A stretch of 64,000 nt of DNA from Saccharophagus sp. K07 (lineage in GTDB: Bacteria; Pseudomonadota; Gammaproteobacteria; Pseudomonadales; Cellvibrionaceae): assembly GCF_014336955.1 (NCBI RefSeq), contig NZ_QRAI01000006.1, positions 119,942 through 183,941 on the forward strand, read 5' to 3'. The position numbers and the translations under genes were made by a program. The notes beneath the pieces were generated by a model. It was not told the DNA's origin, did no database searches, and was given only the letters and a program-made list of their open reading frames with translations. Below, piece by piece: positions 35,103 through 47,388 of the stretch (its first letter is position 1; each line of letters starts with the position of its first letter).

Positions 35103-36332
35103 ATGACCATTGAAATTAAAGCCCCCACGTTTCCAGAATCCGTACAAGACGGCACTATTGCCACTTGGTATAAAAAAGAAGGTGATACCGTCGCTCGAGA
35201 CGAACTGGTAGTCGACATTGAAACCGACAAAGTTACTTTGGAAGTAGTGGCTCCCGCCGACGGCGTGATCGCCAAAATTTTCAAAGGACAGGGCGAAACC
35301 GTTCTGAGCAACGAAACTATTGCTCAAATCACCGAAGGCGCAGCCGCCAGCAGCGCGTCCTCTGCGTCAGCTGAATCAGCTTCCAGCGCAGCTGCCGCTT
35401 CTTCATCTTCTTCTAGCGCAAGCAGCGCAGCTGGATTGGTAAATCCCGCGGCGCAGAAATTGGCGAGCGAGAAAGGCATAGATCTCTCCAAAGTGGCTGG
35501 GACTGGTCGCGACGGTCGTATCACCAAAGAAGATATCGTCAACTACGAAAAATCCGCTAAAGCACCAGCCAAAGCGGATGCTCCCAAAGCTTCTGTTGCC
35601 GGAGCTCCAGTGTTGGAAGGTCAAGGTCAGCGCATCGAAAAACGCGTGCCTATGACTCGTCTGCGCGCGCGTATCGCTGAACGTTTGCTCGACGCCAAAC
35701 AAAGCACCGCCATGTTGACCACCTTCAACGAGGTGAACATGGGGCCGGTGATGGCGCTGCGCAGCCGTTACAAAGATCAATTCGAAAAAGCACACAAAGG
35801 TACCAAACTCGGTTTCATGGGCTTTTTTGTCAAGGCTGCAGTTGAAGCGCTGCGTCGCATTCCCGCAGTTAACGCATCTATTGATGGCAACGATATCGTT
35901 TATCACGGCTATCAAGATATCGGTGTTGCTGTTTCTACCGATAAAGGCCTGGTAGTCCCTGTTCTGCGCAACGCGGAGAATATGAGTCTCGCAGAAATCG
36001 AGAACGCCATCCGCGATTTTGGTACGCGTGCACGCGACGGCAAACTGGGCATTGAGGAAATGACTGGTGGAACCTTCACCATTACCAACGGTGGAGTGTT
36101 CGGCTCGCTGATGTCCACGCCTATCCTGAATCCTCCTCAGGCAGCCATTTTGGGTATGCACAAAATCCAAGAGCGTCCAATGGCGGTTAACGGCAAGGTA
36201 GAAATTCTGCCCATGATGTACTTGGCGCTTTCTTACGACCACCGTTTGATCGATGGAAAAGAAGCCGTGCAATTCTTGGTTGCCATTAAAGACATGATCG
36301 AAGATCCAGCGCGCATTTTGTTGGAAGTCTAA
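35103..36332 (+). CDS. sucB: Dihydrolipoyllysine-residue succinyltransferase (E2)
   Basis: A 409-residue E2. Residues ~1-78 are the lipoyl domain, with the lipoylated Lys in [15 protein letters not shown] Ser/Ala-rich linker follows (residues ~80-110), then the peripheral subunit-binding domain ([31 protein letters not shown]). A second linker leads to the catalytic domain (~175-409), with the H-x-x-x-D-G motif as [13 protein letters not shown]. It transfers the succinyl group to CoA in the 2-oxoglutarate dehydrogenase complex. The Ser/Ala linker is unusually serine-rich but otherwise ordinary. It sits between sucA and lpd. Confidence 0.97.
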   Translation: MTIEIKAPTFPESVQDGTIATWYKKEGDTVARDELVVDIETDKVTLEVVAPADGVIAKIFKGQGETVLSNETIAQITEGAAASSASSASAESASSAAAASSSSSSASSAAGLVNPAAQKLASEKGIDLSKVAGTGRDGRITKEDIVNYEKSAKAPAKADAPKASVAGAPVLEGQGQRIEKRVPMTRLRARIAERLLDAKQSTAMLTTFNEVNMGPVMALRSRYKDQFEKAHKGTKLGFMGFFVKAAVEALRRIPAVNASIDGNDIVYHGYQDIGVAVSTDKGLVVPVLRNAENMSLAEIENAIRDFGTRARDGKLGIEEMTGGTFTITNGGVFGSLMSTPILNPPQAAILGMHKIQERPMAVNGKVEILPMMYLALSYDHRLIDGKEAVQFLVAIKDMIEDPARILLEV

Positions 36333-36349
36333 TTTTCACCATCTGTCGC

Positions 36350-36368
36350 GGGGTTGCGTCGCAACCCC
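36350..36368 (+). terminator. Hairpin after sucB
   Basis: An 8-bp perfect stem, GGGGTTGC/GCAACCCC, with a GTC loop, 17 bases after the sucB stop. Only TT follows, so it is a weak terminator or a stabilising 3' structure between sucB and lpd. Confidence 0.45.
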
Positions 36369-36423
36369 TTCACCCGAAAAGGGCGCGGCTAAAAATCTTT
36401 GCGGTTTTTAGAAGTGTTCCTGA

Positions 36424-37905
<1,482 letters not shown>

Positions 37906-37935
37906 AAACCAGACGACTGCAAAGTCGCAAATCTT

Positions 37936-37972
37936 AGGCGCAACGATGATCAAAAATCGTCTTGCGCCTTTT
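37936..37972 (+). terminator. Rho-independent terminator after lpd
   Basis: A stem AGGCGCAA-CGAT/ATCG-(TC)-TTGCGCCT with a two-base bulge and an A-rich loop, followed by TTTTG. It starts 31 bases after the lpd stop. Confidence 0.75.
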
Positions 37973-38140
37973 GCAAATCAGGATCGGAAAAAGCGGGTGG
38001 TTATTCGACCCTTTTGCAATAAATTGTTGGGAATTAGGCATTACCCGCCGAAGTTCCAGTTGTTCAACTCAGTGTTACCAGATTAGGAAGCGTGCTGCCA
38101 CGTCCTTATTTGGAAACGCATCAACCAACGGAAAACAATC

Positions 38141-39307
38141 ATGAATTTGCATGAATATCAGGCAAAACAGCTTTTTGCTGAATACGGCCTGCCCGTTTCC
38201 AAGGGAATCGCGGCAGAAACTCCTTCAGAAGCTGCCAACGCCGCAAACATTATCGGCGGTGACAAATGGGTGGTAAAAGCCCAGGTTCACGCTGGTGGTC
38301 GTGGTAAGGCTGGTGGTGTGAAGCTGGTTTCCTCCAAAGCAGAAATCGAGGAGTTCGCTAAAAAATGGTTGGGTAACCGCCTGGTGACCTACCAAACAGA
38401 TGAGCGCGGCCAGCCTGTAAGCAGAATTCTGGTTGAAGCTTGCACCGATATCGCCAAAGAGCTGTATTTAGGCGCGGTTGTCGATCGTTCATCTCGCCGC
38501 GTTGTGTTTATGGCTTCCACCGAAGGCGGTGTTGAAATCGAAAAAGTCGCTCATGAAACACCAGAAAAAATCCTGAAGGCGGTGATTGATCCGCTGACTG
38601 GCGCGCAGCCATACCAGGCTCGTGAATTGGCGTTCAAACTTGGTTTGGAAGGAAAACAGGTTAAGCAATTCACTGATCTTTTCCTGGGCTTGTCCAAAAT
38701 GTTCCACGATTACGATTTCTCGCTGTTGGAAATCAATCCGCTGGTCATTACCTCTGAAGGCAACCTGCACTGCCTGGACGGCAAAATTAATATCGACGGC
38801 AACGCTTTGTACCGTCAGCCAAAAATCCGAGATATGCACGATCCTTCCCAGGAAGATGAGCGTGAAGCTCACGCTGCCAAATGGGAAATCAACTACGTTG
38901 CACTCGATGGCAATATCGGTTGCATGGTGAACGGTGCTGGTTTGGCGATGGGTACTATGGACATCGTTAAATTGCACGGCGGCCGTCCTGCCAACTTCCT
39001 CGACGTGGGCGGTGGTGCAACCAAAGAGCGTGTGGTTGAAGCGTTCAAAATCATTCTGTCCGACAAAAATGTTAAAGCTGTATTGATCAACATTTTCGGC
39101 GGTATCGTGCGTTGCGACTTGATCGCCGATGGTGTGATCGGCGCAGTAAACGAAGTTGGTGTGCAAGTGCCTGTAGTTGTCCGTCTCGAAGGTAACAATG
39201 CCGAGCTGGGTGCAAAAGTTCTGGCAGAAAGCGGTTTGAATATCATTCCTGCAAAAACGCTGACAGATGCGGCGCAACTGGTTGTTAAAGCGGCGGAGGG
39301 TAAATAA
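38141..39307 (+). CDS. sucC: Succinate-CoA ligase (ADP-forming) beta subunit
   Basis: A 388-residue subunit with the usual start [22 protein letters not shown]. The ATP-grasp region carries [20 protein letters not shown], and the C-terminal ligase domain has [33 protein letters not shown] and [16 protein letters not shown]. Together with SucD it makes ATP (or GTP) from succinyl-CoA. The length is exact for the family. Its stop codon overlaps the sucD start (TAATG), so the two subunits are translated in step. Confidence 0.97.
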   Translation: MNLHEYQAKQLFAEYGLPVSKGIAAETPSEAANAANIIGGDKWVVKAQVHAGGRGKAGGVKLVSSKAEIEEFAKKWLGNRLVTYQTDERGQPVSRILVEACTDIAKELYLGAVVDRSSRRVVFMASTEGGVEIEKVAHETPEKILKAVIDPLTGAQPYQARELAFKLGLEGKQVKQFTDLFLGLSKMFHDYDFSLLEINPLVITSEGNLHCLDGKINIDGNALYRQPKIRDMHDPSQEDEREAHAAKWEINYVALDGNIGCMVNGAGLAMGTMDIVKLHGGRPANFLDVGGGATKERVVEAFKIILSDKNVKAVLINIFGGIVRCDLIADGVIGAVNEVGVQVPVVVRLEGNNAELGAKVLAESGLNIIPAKTLTDAAQLVVKAAEGK

Positions 39308-40179
39308 TGAGCATTTTAATTAACAAAGACACCAAGGTTTTGTGTCAGGGTTTTACAGGTGCTCAAGGTACCTTTCACTCCGAACAAGCCATTGCATACG
39401 GCACCAAAATGGTTGGTGGTGTAACCCCAGGTAAAGGCGGTCAAACACATCTGGGCTTGCCTGTATTCAACACTATGGCGGAAGCGGTTGAACAAACTGG
39501 TGCGGACGCCTCTGTTATCTACGTTCCAGCTCCTTTCTGTAAAGACTCCATTTTGGAAGCTGCACACAGCGGTGTAAAACTGATCGTGTGTATCACTGAA
39601 GGTATCCCGACTCTGGATATGCTCCAGTGCAAAGTGAAGTGTGACGAACTCGGCGTGCGTCTGATCGGCCCCAACTGCCCAGGTGTGATCACTCCTGGTG
39701 AGTGCAAAATCGGCATTATGCCTGGCCACATCCACAAGCCAGGTAAAGTCGGTATCGTTTCTCGCTCTGGTACTTTGACTTACGAAGCTGTTAAACAAAC
39801 TACTGACTTCGGTTTCGGCCAATCCAGCTGCGTTGGTATCGGTGGTGACCCTATCCCAGGTTCCAGCTTCATCGATATCCTGAAACTCTTCCAAAACGAT
39901 CCGCAAACCGAAGCGATCGTCATGATCGGTGAAATCGGTGGTACTGCTGAAGAAGAAGCCGCTGCCTTTATCAAAGCCAATGTAACCAAGCCGGTTGTTT
40001 CTTACATCGCAGGTGTAACTGCTCCTCCAGGAAAACGCATGGGCCACGCTGGCGCCATCATTTCCGGTGGTAAAGGTACGGCGGACGAGAAATTCGCCGC
40101 TCTGCAAGATGCCGGTGTTAAAACCGTTCGCAGTCTGGCGGACATTGGTAACGGTTTGAAAGAAATTACTGGTTGGTAA
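39307..40179 (+). CDS. sucD: Succinate-CoA ligase alpha subunit
   Basis: A 290-residue subunit. It shows the CoA-binding [60 protein letters not shown], the Rossmann-like [13 protein letters not shown], and the phosphorylated active-site His in [20 protein letters not shown]. It forms the succinyl-phosphate/phospho-His intermediate. It is the last gene of the suc block and is followed by a strong terminator 15 bases downstream. Confidence 0.97.
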   Translation: MSILINKDTKVLCQGFTGAQGTFHSEQAIAYGTKMVGGVTPGKGGQTHLGLPVFNTMAEAVEQTGADASVIYVPAPFCKDSILEAAHSGVKLIVCITEGIPTLDMLQCKVKCDELGVRLIGPNCPGVITPGECKIGIMPGHIHKPGKVGIVSRSGTLTYEAVKQTTDFGFGQSSCVGIGGDPIPGSSFIDILKLFQNDPQTEAIVMIGEIGGTAEEEAAAFIKANVTKPVVSYIAGVTAPPGKRMGHAGAIISGGKGTADEKFAALQDAGVKTVRSLADIGNGLKEITGW

Positions 40180-40194
40180 TTTTTTAGAACTGAT

Positions 40195-40222
40195 AAAACG
40201 GCCCCTACGGGGGCCGTTTTTA
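40195..40222 (+). terminator. Rho-independent terminator after sucD
   Basis: An 11-bp stem, AAAACGGCCCC/GGGGCCGTTTT, with a short loop, followed by further T/A-rich sequence. It closes the sucABlpdCD region. Confidence 0.93.
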
Positions 40223-40356
40223 TTTATGGCCAAGGCAAAGGTTTGCTTATTAAGTTAAGTAACCCGTGGTGGACTTTTCTTTGACGAAATGATGTAGCAA
40301 GCAGCCGTAGGTGCCGGTTAACTTTTCTGATTTTGACCTTCCTGATTTCCTTCCCC

Positions 40357-40731
40357 CTAATAGCCGCCGAATGGCGCGCATATATCAATATCCCCGGTAG
40401 TAAATAATCTGTTGTGCGGCTCTCTAGCAGAAAATGATCTCGTATCGCATTTTGAAGCTGTGTTAGAAATTGGTGCTGCGCCGGCATTGGCGAGTTTGAT
40501 CAAAGCGTCGATTTCCGCGTTCTGCCAAGTCTCTTCCAGTGGCGACCGAATTTTGATCCTTTTCCATGGCCCTAGCTCGGCGGCTATTGCGAACCTCTCG
40601 GCCTTCCTGGTATTGCGCGGCTTTTTTGAAGCTGCGTTTGTGCGCTTCTTTGTAGGCTTTGGCACTGCGGATGTCGCGCAGGTGCGCGCCAGCTTGTCCT
40701 GCCCCACAAATTCCGCTCTAATGCCCGCCAT
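40357..40731 (-). CDS. Hypothetical small basic protein, divergent from lolC
   Basis: A 124-residue frame on the minus strand. I do not recognise a family. Residues ~20-45 are strongly basic (PTKKRTNAASKKPRNTRKAER); the rest has no obvious membrane segment. A good ribosome-binding sequence, TAGGAGTAGATTC, lies directly upstream of its ATG. However, those bases are also the reverse complement of the lolC codons for Leu-Leu-Pro, so the match may be chance. Its start overlaps the lolC start by one or two bases, which would be an odd arrangement. If it is not real, the interval 40223-40720 is simply an intergenic region. Confidence 0.3.
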   Translation of the reverse strand: MAGIRAEFVGQDKLARTCATSAVPKPTKKRTNAASKKPRNTRKAERFAIAAELGPWKRIKIRSPLEETWQNAEIDALIKLANAGAAPISNTASKCDTRSFSAREPHNRLFTTGDIDICAPFGGY

Positions 40732-41974
40732 GAATCTACTCCTACCTTTTTACATAGGCCTGCGTTACACCTGGGCGAAGCGGCGGAATACGTTTATTTC
40801 GTTCGTCAGCCTGTTTGCGTTTATTGGAATGGCGCTTGGGGTGTTTGCTTTGATCGTGGTGCTGTCGGTCATGAATGGGTTTGATCGGGAGCTGAAAGAC
40901 CGGATTTTGCGCGTGATACCGCACGGGTTTATCCAGACTGAAGAACCGCTCAAGGATTGGCGTTCGGTGGCCGATCGAGTGCTGAGTCGCGCTGATGTTG
41001 TGGGGGCCGCTCCTTTTGTTGCAGGGCATGGGCTCTTGACCTACGACGGCAGTGTGCACGGTCTGGAAATCCAGGGCATAGATCCGGAGGCAGAGCAGAG
41101 TGTCTCCGTAGTGCATCAGCATATGCTGGTCGGCGACCTTGATGACTTGCGACCGGGTGAATATCACATTGTGCTCGGCAGTCTGCTCGCCCGTTATATG
41201 GGTGTGACCTTGGGTGATAAGGTTCAAGTCACCTTGCCGGATGTCTCTGTAACCCCCGCCGGAATTTTCCCCCGCACCAAACGTTTTACCGTGGTTGGCG
41301 TTTTTGAAGTCGGCGCGCAGCTCGATCAATCGCTCGCCTTGCTCCATTTTGAAGACGCGCAAAAATTGCTGCGACGGCAGGGCGGGGTGGATGGTTTGCG
41401 CTTGCGGTTTGCCGATATTTATTCAGCACCGCGCAAGTTGAGCGAAATCGAAAAAGATCTCGGACCTGAATACATCACCAAAGACTGGAGTGAAACTCAG
41501 GGAAATCTGTTTCAAGCCATTCAAATGGAAAAGGCCGTAGTTGGTCTTATGCTCGGCATTGTCATAGCCGTGGCGGCGTTCAATATCATCACCAGTTTGA
41601 TCATGATGATTACGGAAAAGCGCGCAGATATTGCCGTGTTGCGCACTATGGGTTTATCCGCAGCAGGGGTCGTCGGCATTTTTATGGTACAGGGCACGGT
41701 GATCGGCATAGTGGGCATTGTGATAGGTGCGGTGCTCGGAATTTTGGTTGCGCTTAATTTGGCGACTATGGTGACTGCTGTAGAAGAATTTCTGGGGGCG
41801 CAGATTTTTGATCCGACGGTTTATTTTGTGACCACCATGCCTTCGCAGCTGATGTTGTCCGATGTGATCTGGGTGTGTAGTGGTGCAGCCTTGATCAGTT
41901 TCCTTGTCACCTGTTATCCCGCTTGGCGCGCTTCGCAAATCGCTCCCGCTGAAGCTTTGCGCTACAACATTTGA
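40730..41974 (+). CDS. lolC: Lipoprotein-releasing ABC transporter permease LolC-type
   Basis: A 414-residue permease from the ATG at 40730 ([22 protein letters not shown]); an ATG three codons earlier is equally possible. There is one N-terminal helix (residues ~22-50) with the LolC/E signature [18 protein letters not shown], a periplasmic domain (~50-270), and three C-terminal helices (~275-400) including [25 protein letters not shown], which contacts the ATPase. It extracts outer-membrane lipoproteins from the inner membrane and passes them to LolA. lolC, lolD and lolE are consecutive and overlapping. The much longer upstream open frame is antisense-like sequence and not part of the protein. 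Confidence 0.93.
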   Translation: MNLLLPFYIGLRYTWAKRRNTFISFVSLFAFIGMALGVFALIVVLSVMNGFDRELKDRILRVIPHGFIQTEEPLKDWRSVADRVLSRADVVGAAPFVAGHGLLTYDGSVHGLEIQGIDPEAEQSVSVVHQHMLVGDLDDLRPGEYHIVLGSLLARYMGVTLGDKVQVTLPDVSVTPAGIFPRTKRFTVVGVFEVGAQLDQSLALLHFEDAQKLLRRQGGVDGLRLRFADIYSAPRKLSEIEKDLGPEYITKDWSETQGNLFQAIQMEKAVVGLMLGIVIAVAAFNIITSLIMMITEKRADIAVLRTMGLSAAGVVGIFMVQGTVIGIVGIVIGAVLGILVALNLATMVTAVEEFLGAQIFDPTVYFVTTMPSQLMLSDVIWVCSGAALISFLVTCYPAWRASQIAPAEALRYNI

Positions 41975-41991
41975 TCCAGCCGAGAATTGCC

Positions 41992-42678
41992 ATGAGTGGT
42001 GTTTTGTACTGCGACAATATCGATAAGAGCTACCAGCAGGGCCCTCAGCAGCTGCAAATATTGCGCGGTCTCAGTTTTCGCGTGGAAGCAGGTCAGCATG
42101 TGGCGATTGTCGGTGCTTCAGGATCCGGTAAATCCACTTTATTGAACGTGCTGGGCGGCTTGGATCAACCCGATGCCGGTGTTGTGTATCTGAAAGATCA
42201 GCCATTTTCCAAACTGTCGGAAAATGCGCGCGGCAAATTGCGTAATCAATATCTCGGTTTCGTTTATCAATTCCACCATCTGCTCGCGGAATTTACCGCA
42301 TTGGAAAATGTGGCAATGCCTTTATTGATTGCGCGGGTTGCCAAGCAAGAGGCTCTGGCACGTGCGCAGCATTTATTGCAGAAAGTAGGCTTGGAAAAAC
42401 GCGAGTCACACAAGCCCGCGCAATTATCCGGAGGCGAGCGTCAGCGTGTGGCTATTGCGCGTGCGCTTGCAAATAATCCCGCCTGCGTTTTGATGGATGA
42501 GCCGACAGGAAATCTCGATGGAAAAAATGCGCGCGCTATCCAAGCATTGATGCAGGAATTGAGTGAGCAGATCGATACCGCATTTGTGGTAGTGACGCAC
42601 GATATACAATTTGCACGCACTATGGATTCGGTTTTTGAACTCGATGAAGGCACTCTCAAACAGGTGGAGCCAGAATGA
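41992..42678 (+). CDS. lolD: Lipoprotein-releasing system ATP-binding protein LolD
   Basis: A 228-residue ABC ATPase, with the start at 41992 ([17 protein letters not shown]). Walker A is [18 protein letters not shown], the Q-loop lies in [16 protein letters not shown], the ABC signature is [15 protein letters not shown] and Walker B is [13 protein letters not shown] with the H-loop VTHD after it. The [16 protein letters not shown] sequence is characteristic of LolD. It powers the LolCE permease. It lies 17 bases after lolC and its stop overlaps lolE (ATGA). Confidence 0.96.
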   Translation: MSGVLYCDNIDKSYQQGPQQLQILRGLSFRVEAGQHVAIVGASGSGKSTLLNVLGGLDQPDAGVVYLKDQPFSKLSENARGKLRNQYLGFVYQFHHLLAEFTALENVAMPLLIARVAKQEALARAQHLLQKVGLEKRESHKPAQLSGGERQRVAIARALANNPACVLMDEPTGNLDGKNARAIQALMQELSEQIDTAFVVVTHDIQFARTMDSVFELDEGTLKQVEPE

Positions 42679-43901
42679 AGCTCCCAGTTTTTATCGGCCT
42701 GCGCTATACCGGCGCGCCGCGCAAAAATCAGTTTGTATCTTTTTTTTCCGGCGTTTCTATCACCGGTTTGGTGGTGGGCGTTGGCCTTTTGATCACAGTG
42801 CTATCGATCATGAATGGCTTCGATCGGGAATTGCGCGAAAAAATTCTCGCCCTGGTTCCTCAAGCTGCAGTTTATGAACGGGGCGGCATAGATGATTGGC
42901 GACAATTGCAGGCTCAATTGGAAGAACAGCCGCGTATTTTGGCCGCCGCGCCTTTCGTGCAATTGGAGGGTTTGGTGTCCTATCAGGGTAAATCCGAACC
43001 TGTGGTTTTATTCGGCATAGAACCTAGGGAAGAGTTGCGCGTGTCTCGCATGGAGGAGTTTTTAGAGAAGGCCGCAATGACACATCTGCAGACCGCGGAT
43101 GATCAATTGGTATTAGGGCAGGCTATTGCTCAGCGGCTCGGCGTGCAAGAAGGCGAACAGGTAATGCTGGTGGTGCCGGATCAAAATGGCGGTGTTGCCC
43201 CGCGAATCGGCTATTTTACCCTGCTGAAAATTTTGCAGACGCAAACCGAATTGGATAATTCACTTGCCATTAGTAATCTGGCCAGCGTCGCGCGTTTTAC
43301 CCCAGAACCCAGCAAAGTCACAGGTATGCGCTTAAAAGTGGATGATCTGTTTTCTGCGCGGGATATTGTGTGGAAAGCGCTGGTTCAACTCGGCAGAAAT
43401 TACTATGGCGCCAGTTGGCTGAATACCCATGGCAATTTGTATCAGGCCATTCATATGTCCAAAAAGCTGGTGGCCTTATTGATGTCCCTGATCGTCGCCA
43501 TTGCCGCCTTTAATGTGGTTTCTACGCTGGTAATGGTGGTAGTGGAAAAGCAGGGCGATATCGCCATTTTGCGAACCTTTGGGGCGTCGACGCGCGACAT
43601 CATGGCCATTTTTATGGTGCAGGGTACGCTGATTGGCGTAATCGGTACCGTGCTAGGGGTTGTGTTCGGATTGTTGCTGTCGCTGGTGGTGCAGCCGCTG
43701 CTGCGCCTTTTTGAACTGCTTTTTGACACCCAATTTTTGAAGTCGGATGTATACCCGCTGACCTATCTTCCTATCGAAATCTCCCCGGGTGATATTACCC
43801 AGGTCGCGGTAACAGCCTTGCTGATGAGCTTTTTGGCTACTATCTACCCCGCGTGGCGCGCCAGCCGAACCCGGCCGGCAGATGTGTTGCGCTACGAATA
43901 A
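42675..43901 (+). CDS. lolE: Lipoprotein-releasing ABC transporter permease LolE-type
   Basis: A 408-residue paralogue of the LolC-type permease. An N-terminal helix lies at residues ~20-48 with [17 protein letters not shown], followed by a periplasmic domain, then three helices including [25 protein letters not shown]. With the first permease it would form the heterodimeric LolCE. Which of the two is strictly LolC and which LolE cannot be settled by eye; the symbol follows the order. The operon ends here. Confidence 0.9.
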   Translation: MKLPVFIGLRYTGAPRKNQFVSFFSGVSITGLVVGVGLLITVLSIMNGFDRELREKILALVPQAAVYERGGIDDWRQLQAQLEEQPRILAAAPFVQLEGLVSYQGKSEPVVLFGIEPREELRVSRMEEFLEKAAMTHLQTADDQLVLGQAIAQRLGVQEGEQVMLVVPDQNGGVAPRIGYFTLLKILQTQTELDNSLAISNLASVARFTPEPSKVTGMRLKVDDLFSARDIVWKALVQLGRNYYGASWLNTHGNLYQAIHMSKKLVALLMSLIVAIAAFNVVSTLVMVVVEKQGDIAILRTFGASTRDIMAIFMVQGTLIGVIGTVLGVVFGLLLSLVVQPLLRLFELLFDTQFLKSDVYPLTYLPIEISPGDITQVAVTALLMSFLATIYPAWRASRTRPADVLRYE

Positions 43902-44129
43902 AGGTCCTAGTTCTGGCTCTACGTTTCCATTTCAGGTCTTATGCCATCCTTTTAAGTGAACCTGTTTTGTTATCAAGAATTATAATTAACCCATTCTAAT
44001 TGAAACTTTTTTGCTTTTTTCCGCTCCCCGCCTCGCGGCCTAATAGGCCTTGTCTATACTCCTTTGTGATAAGCGCTTGCTACCAGGTTTTCCTTTGATT
44101 ATTGGCGCGCAAAGTCCAACGGATGATTT

Positions 44130-45749
44130 ATGGCTGTTCTCTCTGGTCTGTCAGTTGACCGCAAGATTTATATTATCCCACTGCTTGCGGTGATAAGTTT
44201 TGCTATTTATTTGACGATCAACGCCAGTATGGCGTTACGCAATGCCGAAATGTTGCAAACGGCGCGCGATCGCGATTTCCCCGTGCTGCGGCTCTCTGAT
44301 CGGATTCTTTTTGGTCTGGAACGTATTAACGAAGATCTGCAGGCTGCAGCCACTACAGCGGATGAAGAGTCGCTACAGCTCGCGCAAAAATCCTATGAGG
44401 CGCTGCAACAGGATTTTCAACAGCTTGCCACTCTGGTAGGGACGCTGCGTCCAGAAGTCGATGTTATGGAGCGGGATTTTGCTACTTATTTCGGCCAAGC
44501 CTATGAACTCTCCAAAATGATGTTGGAGGGCGCAGATGATTTCAGTCTCCTCGGCAGCCGCTCGGCAGCTATGAATCAGTCCTACGACAATATCCGTAAC
44601 AAGCTCGAGAAATTTCAGGAAGAGCGCCTGCAGCAATTTCAAAACCGGTTTGCCGATACCAACAAAGCCGCAGAAAAGCTGGTGGAGTTGGGCTTGGTGA
44701 TGGGAGTTATCACGCTGATTTTGCTGATGCTGGTAACGGTCCCGCTGGTGCGCGGTATTAAGCGCAGTTTGATTGAGGTGGTGAATTCCCTGCGCGATAT
44801 AGCCCAAGAAAATGGTGACTTAACTGTGCGTTTGCACTCCCGCAGTAGCGATGAAATTGGCCAGCTGGTTTACTGGTTCAATTCCTTTATGGGCAAATTG
44901 CAAAAAGTCATCGCGCGTGTGGTGGAAACGTCGGAACCTTTAAACGAGCTCGCCGGCAATCTCAACCAAATGGCTGAGACTGCTAATCAAACCATTGAGC
45001 AACAGCGCAACGCTTCCACTCGCGCAAAATCCGCTATAGATGAAATCAGCAATAACGTCAGCGATATAGCGGACAGCGCAACACTCGCAGCCAAAGCCGC
45101 AGCAGAGGCGAACAAAACCGCTAGCGCTGGCCACGAAATTGTGACGCAAACTGTTCGCAGCATTCAGAAGTTGGCTGATAACGTGTTAAATATTCAGGAT
45201 GTTATTCGCCAATTGGAAAAAGATAGTAGTAAAGTGGGCAATGTGCTGGATGTGATCAAAAACATTGCCGAGCAGACCAATTTATTGGCTCTGAACGCGG
45301 CAATCGAAGCCGCCAGAGCGGGAGAGCAGGGCAGAGGTTTTGCGGTAGTTGCCGATGAAGTGCGCACGCTCGCGTCGCGCACGCAGGAATCTACTCTCGA
45401 AATTCAGGAAACCATCAGTCAATTGCAGCAGGTCGCCAAGTCGGCTGTGTCGGTGATGCAGGAAAGTGCAGCTCAGGCGCAGATCAGTGTGGAAAAAGCC
45501 AATAATGCCGGTGACAGTCTGCAGGCCATTAATTTGTCCATCAGTAATATCAATCAGATGAACGAAAAAATTGCGCAGGCCACCCATATTCAGGCGCGGG
45601 TCGTCCAGGAAGTGGTGCAGACAATAAATGAAATTCACGAAGGTTCTGAGAGAACTGCGGAACGCTCCGCGTTGCTGAGTTCTGTCAGTCAACGCCTGGC
45701 AAAGTCTGCCAGGGAAATGAGCGAAATCACGCGCAGTTTTCGTGTGTGA
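44130..45749 (+). CDS. Methyl-accepting chemotaxis protein with HAMP domain
   Basis: A 539-residue chemoreceptor. TM1 is at ~14-32 ([19 protein letters not shown]), followed by an all-helical periplasmic sensor of ~150 residues, TM2 at ~188-210 ([21 protein letters not shown]) and a HAMP domain (~212-265). The signalling domain has the tip sequence [20 protein letters not shown] and [22 protein letters not shown]. The periplasmic part is a four-helix-bundle type whose ligand cannot be read. It is followed by a porin and a PstS-like protein, which hints at a common signal such as an anion or phosphorus compound. It interrupts the Pseudomonas-type lolCDE-DUF2062-comEC order. Confidence 0.92.
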   Translation: MAVLSGLSVDRKIYIIPLLAVISFAIYLTINASMALRNAEMLQTARDRDFPVLRLSDRILFGLERINEDLQAAATTADEESLQLAQKSYEALQQDFQQLATLVGTLRPEVDVMERDFATYFGQAYELSKMMLEGADDFSLLGSRSAAMNQSYDNIRNKLEKFQEERLQQFQNRFADTNKAAEKLVELGLVMGVITLILLMLVTVPLVRGIKRSLIEVVNSLRDIAQENGDLTVRLHSRSSDEIGQLVYWFNSFMGKLQKVIARVVETSEPLNELAGNLNQMAETANQTIEQQRNASTRAKSAIDEISNNVSDIADSATLAAKAAAEANKTASAGHEIVTQTVRSIQKLADNVLNIQDVIRQLEKDSSKVGNVLDVIKNIAEQTNLLALNAAIEAARAGEQGRGFAVVADEVRTLASRTQESTLEIQETISQLQQVAKSAVSVMQESAAQAQISVEKANNAGDSLQAINLSISNINQMNEKIAQATHIQARVVQEVVQTINEIHEGSERTAERSALLSSVSQRLAKSAREMSEITRSFRV

Positions 45750-45790
45750 CGCACTGATCTATCCGGGCAATCACAATAAAAGGGGGATTT

Positions 45791-46954
45791 ATGAAGAAAC
45801 AAATCTGGCGTTGTACCGCCTGTTCATTGGCGCTGGGCTTAGCCGCTCAGACGGTCAATGCGGCGGATATCCAATTTCGCGGTTTTGCCTCGTTTGTTGG
45901 CGGTTCGACGCTGAGTTCCGACGACACTTTATACGATTATGACGATACTCTGAATTTTCGTCACGAATCGTTGATGGCGTTGCAGGTCGATGCGAAACTC
46001 GATGAAAAGCTAAAAGCCACCATGCAGATTATTGGGCGCGGCGAAAATTCTTATGATCCCGTTATTGAATGGGCTTATCTGACCTACGATATCAGCGAAC
46101 AATTGCAGGTCAGCGCGGGACGTATCCGTATTCCGTTTTACCGCTATTCCGATTTTATTGATGTGAGGTATGCCTACAACTGGATAAATGTGCCGCAGAC
46201 GGTATATGGCCTTGAATTTCCTGGTTATGACGGCCTCTCATTTGTATACAACAATCAGCTCGGCAGCTGGGATTCCACTTTGCAGGTAATTTATGGCCAG
46301 TTTGAAGGCGAAGCGATGGGCTATGAGGCGAATCTGGAAAATCTCTCCGGCATTAACTGGACGGTTACTCGTGATTGGTTGACCCTGCGCGCCGGTTATA
46401 TGCGCGCCAAAGCCACTATATTGATAACGGAATATGAGCAGTTGGCTAGTGGAGTAGAGCTTGTTGGAGGCTTAAACGCTTTGGATCTGTCCGTCCTCGG
46501 TAGTGACATCCGATTGGATGGCGACGATGGTGATTTTTTGGGGCTCGCAGTTGGTATAGATCGCAATAACTTTTTATTTGATGTGGAATACATCCAATAC
46601 AAGGTGAGTGATAGCCTTTTGGCTGACACGGATGCCTATTATGTTTCTGCTGGATACCGATTTGGTAAGTGGATTCCCTTGTTGACCTATTCCAAGTCCA
46701 AATCCGATGCACCCCGAGAAGTGCTCAATGGTATACCGAGTGCAGCAGCAGATATTTTGATGAACGGTGTTCCTCTCCCGTTGTATCTCGCGGGTGCAGC
46801 AAGTCAGGCAGAGGATGAGACAACACTTATAGATCTGACATTGCGTTACGATTTTCACCATTCCGCCGCATTTAAAATTGCTTTGACGGAAGAGGAAGAT
46901 AAAGCCGGTGAAAAAAATCGCTTGTTGCGCTTCGGCGTTGACCTGGTCTTCTGA
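45791..46954 (+). CDS. Outer-membrane porin-like beta-barrel protein
   Basis: A 387-residue protein with a signal peptide cleaved after ...QTVNA (residue ~25). It then shows alternating hydrophobic/polar strands (ADIQFRGFASFVGGSTL, LKATMQIIGRGENSYDPVIEWAYLTYDI, LQVSAGRIRIPFYRYSDFIDVRYAYNW) and ends in a C-terminal aromatic-rich strand, LLRFGVDLVF, with the final Phe typical of barrel proteins. The R-I-P-F-Y-R-Y-S motif is common in porins of Shewanella/Pseudomonas relatives located beside a chemoreceptor and a PstS-like gene. It probably allows passive uptake of small anions or sugars. A GGGGGA ribosome site lies before the start; 11 bases separate it from the next gene. Confidence 0.82.
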   Translation: MKKQIWRCTACSLALGLAAQTVNAADIQFRGFASFVGGSTLSSDDTLYDYDDTLNFRHESLMALQVDAKLDEKLKATMQIIGRGENSYDPVIEWAYLTYDISEQLQVSAGRIRIPFYRYSDFIDVRYAYNWINVPQTVYGLEFPGYDGLSFVYNNQLGSWDSTLQVIYGQFEGEAMGYEANLENLSGINWTVTRDWLTLRAGYMRAKATILITEYEQLASGVELVGGLNALDLSVLGSDIRLDGDDGDFLGLAVGIDRNNFLFDVEYIQYKVSDSLLADTDAYYVSAGYRFGKWIPLLTYSKSKSDAPREVLNGIPSAAADILMNGVPLPLYLAGAASQAEDETTLIDLTLRYDFHHSAAFKIALTEEEDKAGEKNRLLRFGVDLVF

Positions 46955-46965
46955 GGAGCCGCACC

Positions 46966-47388
46966 ATGAAAATTATTCACAGCCTATTAATTTGTCTTTT
47001 TAGCGCGGTTGCAAGCGCGGCTGCCTTTGCGGAAGTCGTGGTTATAGTGCATCCGTCAAACAGCAACAGTTTTGCCAAAGACGAACTCGAAGCTTTGTTT
47101 ATGGTGAAAAAATCCAACTTCGCCGACGGCAGCAAAGCAACGGTTTATTATTTGTCGGCGGATGATAACAATCGGCACCAGTTTGATGAAAAGGTGTTGG
47201 GAAAATCGAGTTCCCAGTTAAAAGCCTATTGGTCAAAATTGGTTTTTACCGGTAAGGGTACTCCACCGCCAGAGCTGGGGAATTCCGCCGAAGCTGTTGC
47301 GAAAGTGGCGGCAGATCCCAGTGCTATTGCCTATGTTGATAAAGCAGCGGTAAAAGACGGGGTTAAAGTCGTTTTTACTTTGCCCTAA
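46966..47388 (+). CDS. Small PstS-like periplasmic phosphate-binding-type protein
   Basis: A 140-residue exported protein with a signal peptide ending ...AAAFA (residue ~22). The mature part (VVVIVHPSNSNSFAKDELEALFM, GSKATVYYLSADDNNRHQFDEKVLGKSSSQLKAYWSKLVFTGKG) matches one lobe of PstS/PBP-like proteins, including the GKGTPPPELGNSAEAVAKVAADPSAIAYVD segment. Full-length PstS has ~320 residues, so this is a single-domain relative that cannot clamp a ligand in the usual two-lobe way. It probably presents its ligand to the chemoreceptor or acts with the porin. The three genes form one operon. Confidence 0.8.
   Translation: MKIIHSLLICLFSAVASAAAFAEVVVIVHPSNSNSFAKDELEALFMVKKSNFADGSKATVYYLSADDNNRHQFDEKVLGKSSSQLKAYWSKLVFTGKGTPPPELGNSAEAVAKVAADPSAIAYVDKAAVKDGVKVVFTLP

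Noticed and set aside
35403..36272. 289-codon open frame opposite sucB (and a similar one opposite lpd at 36457-37320)
   Set aside because: His/Phe/Arg-rich products without family features, opposite conserved genes.
39316..40233. 305-codon open frame opposite sucD
   Set aside because: Antisense to a fully conserved gene with normal codon structure; a shadow.
40412..40729. Long N-terminal extension of LolC from the upstream start codon
   Set aside because: The extra ~106 residues are not LolC-like and read as antisense sequence; LolC proteins begin at the I-G-L-R-Y segment.
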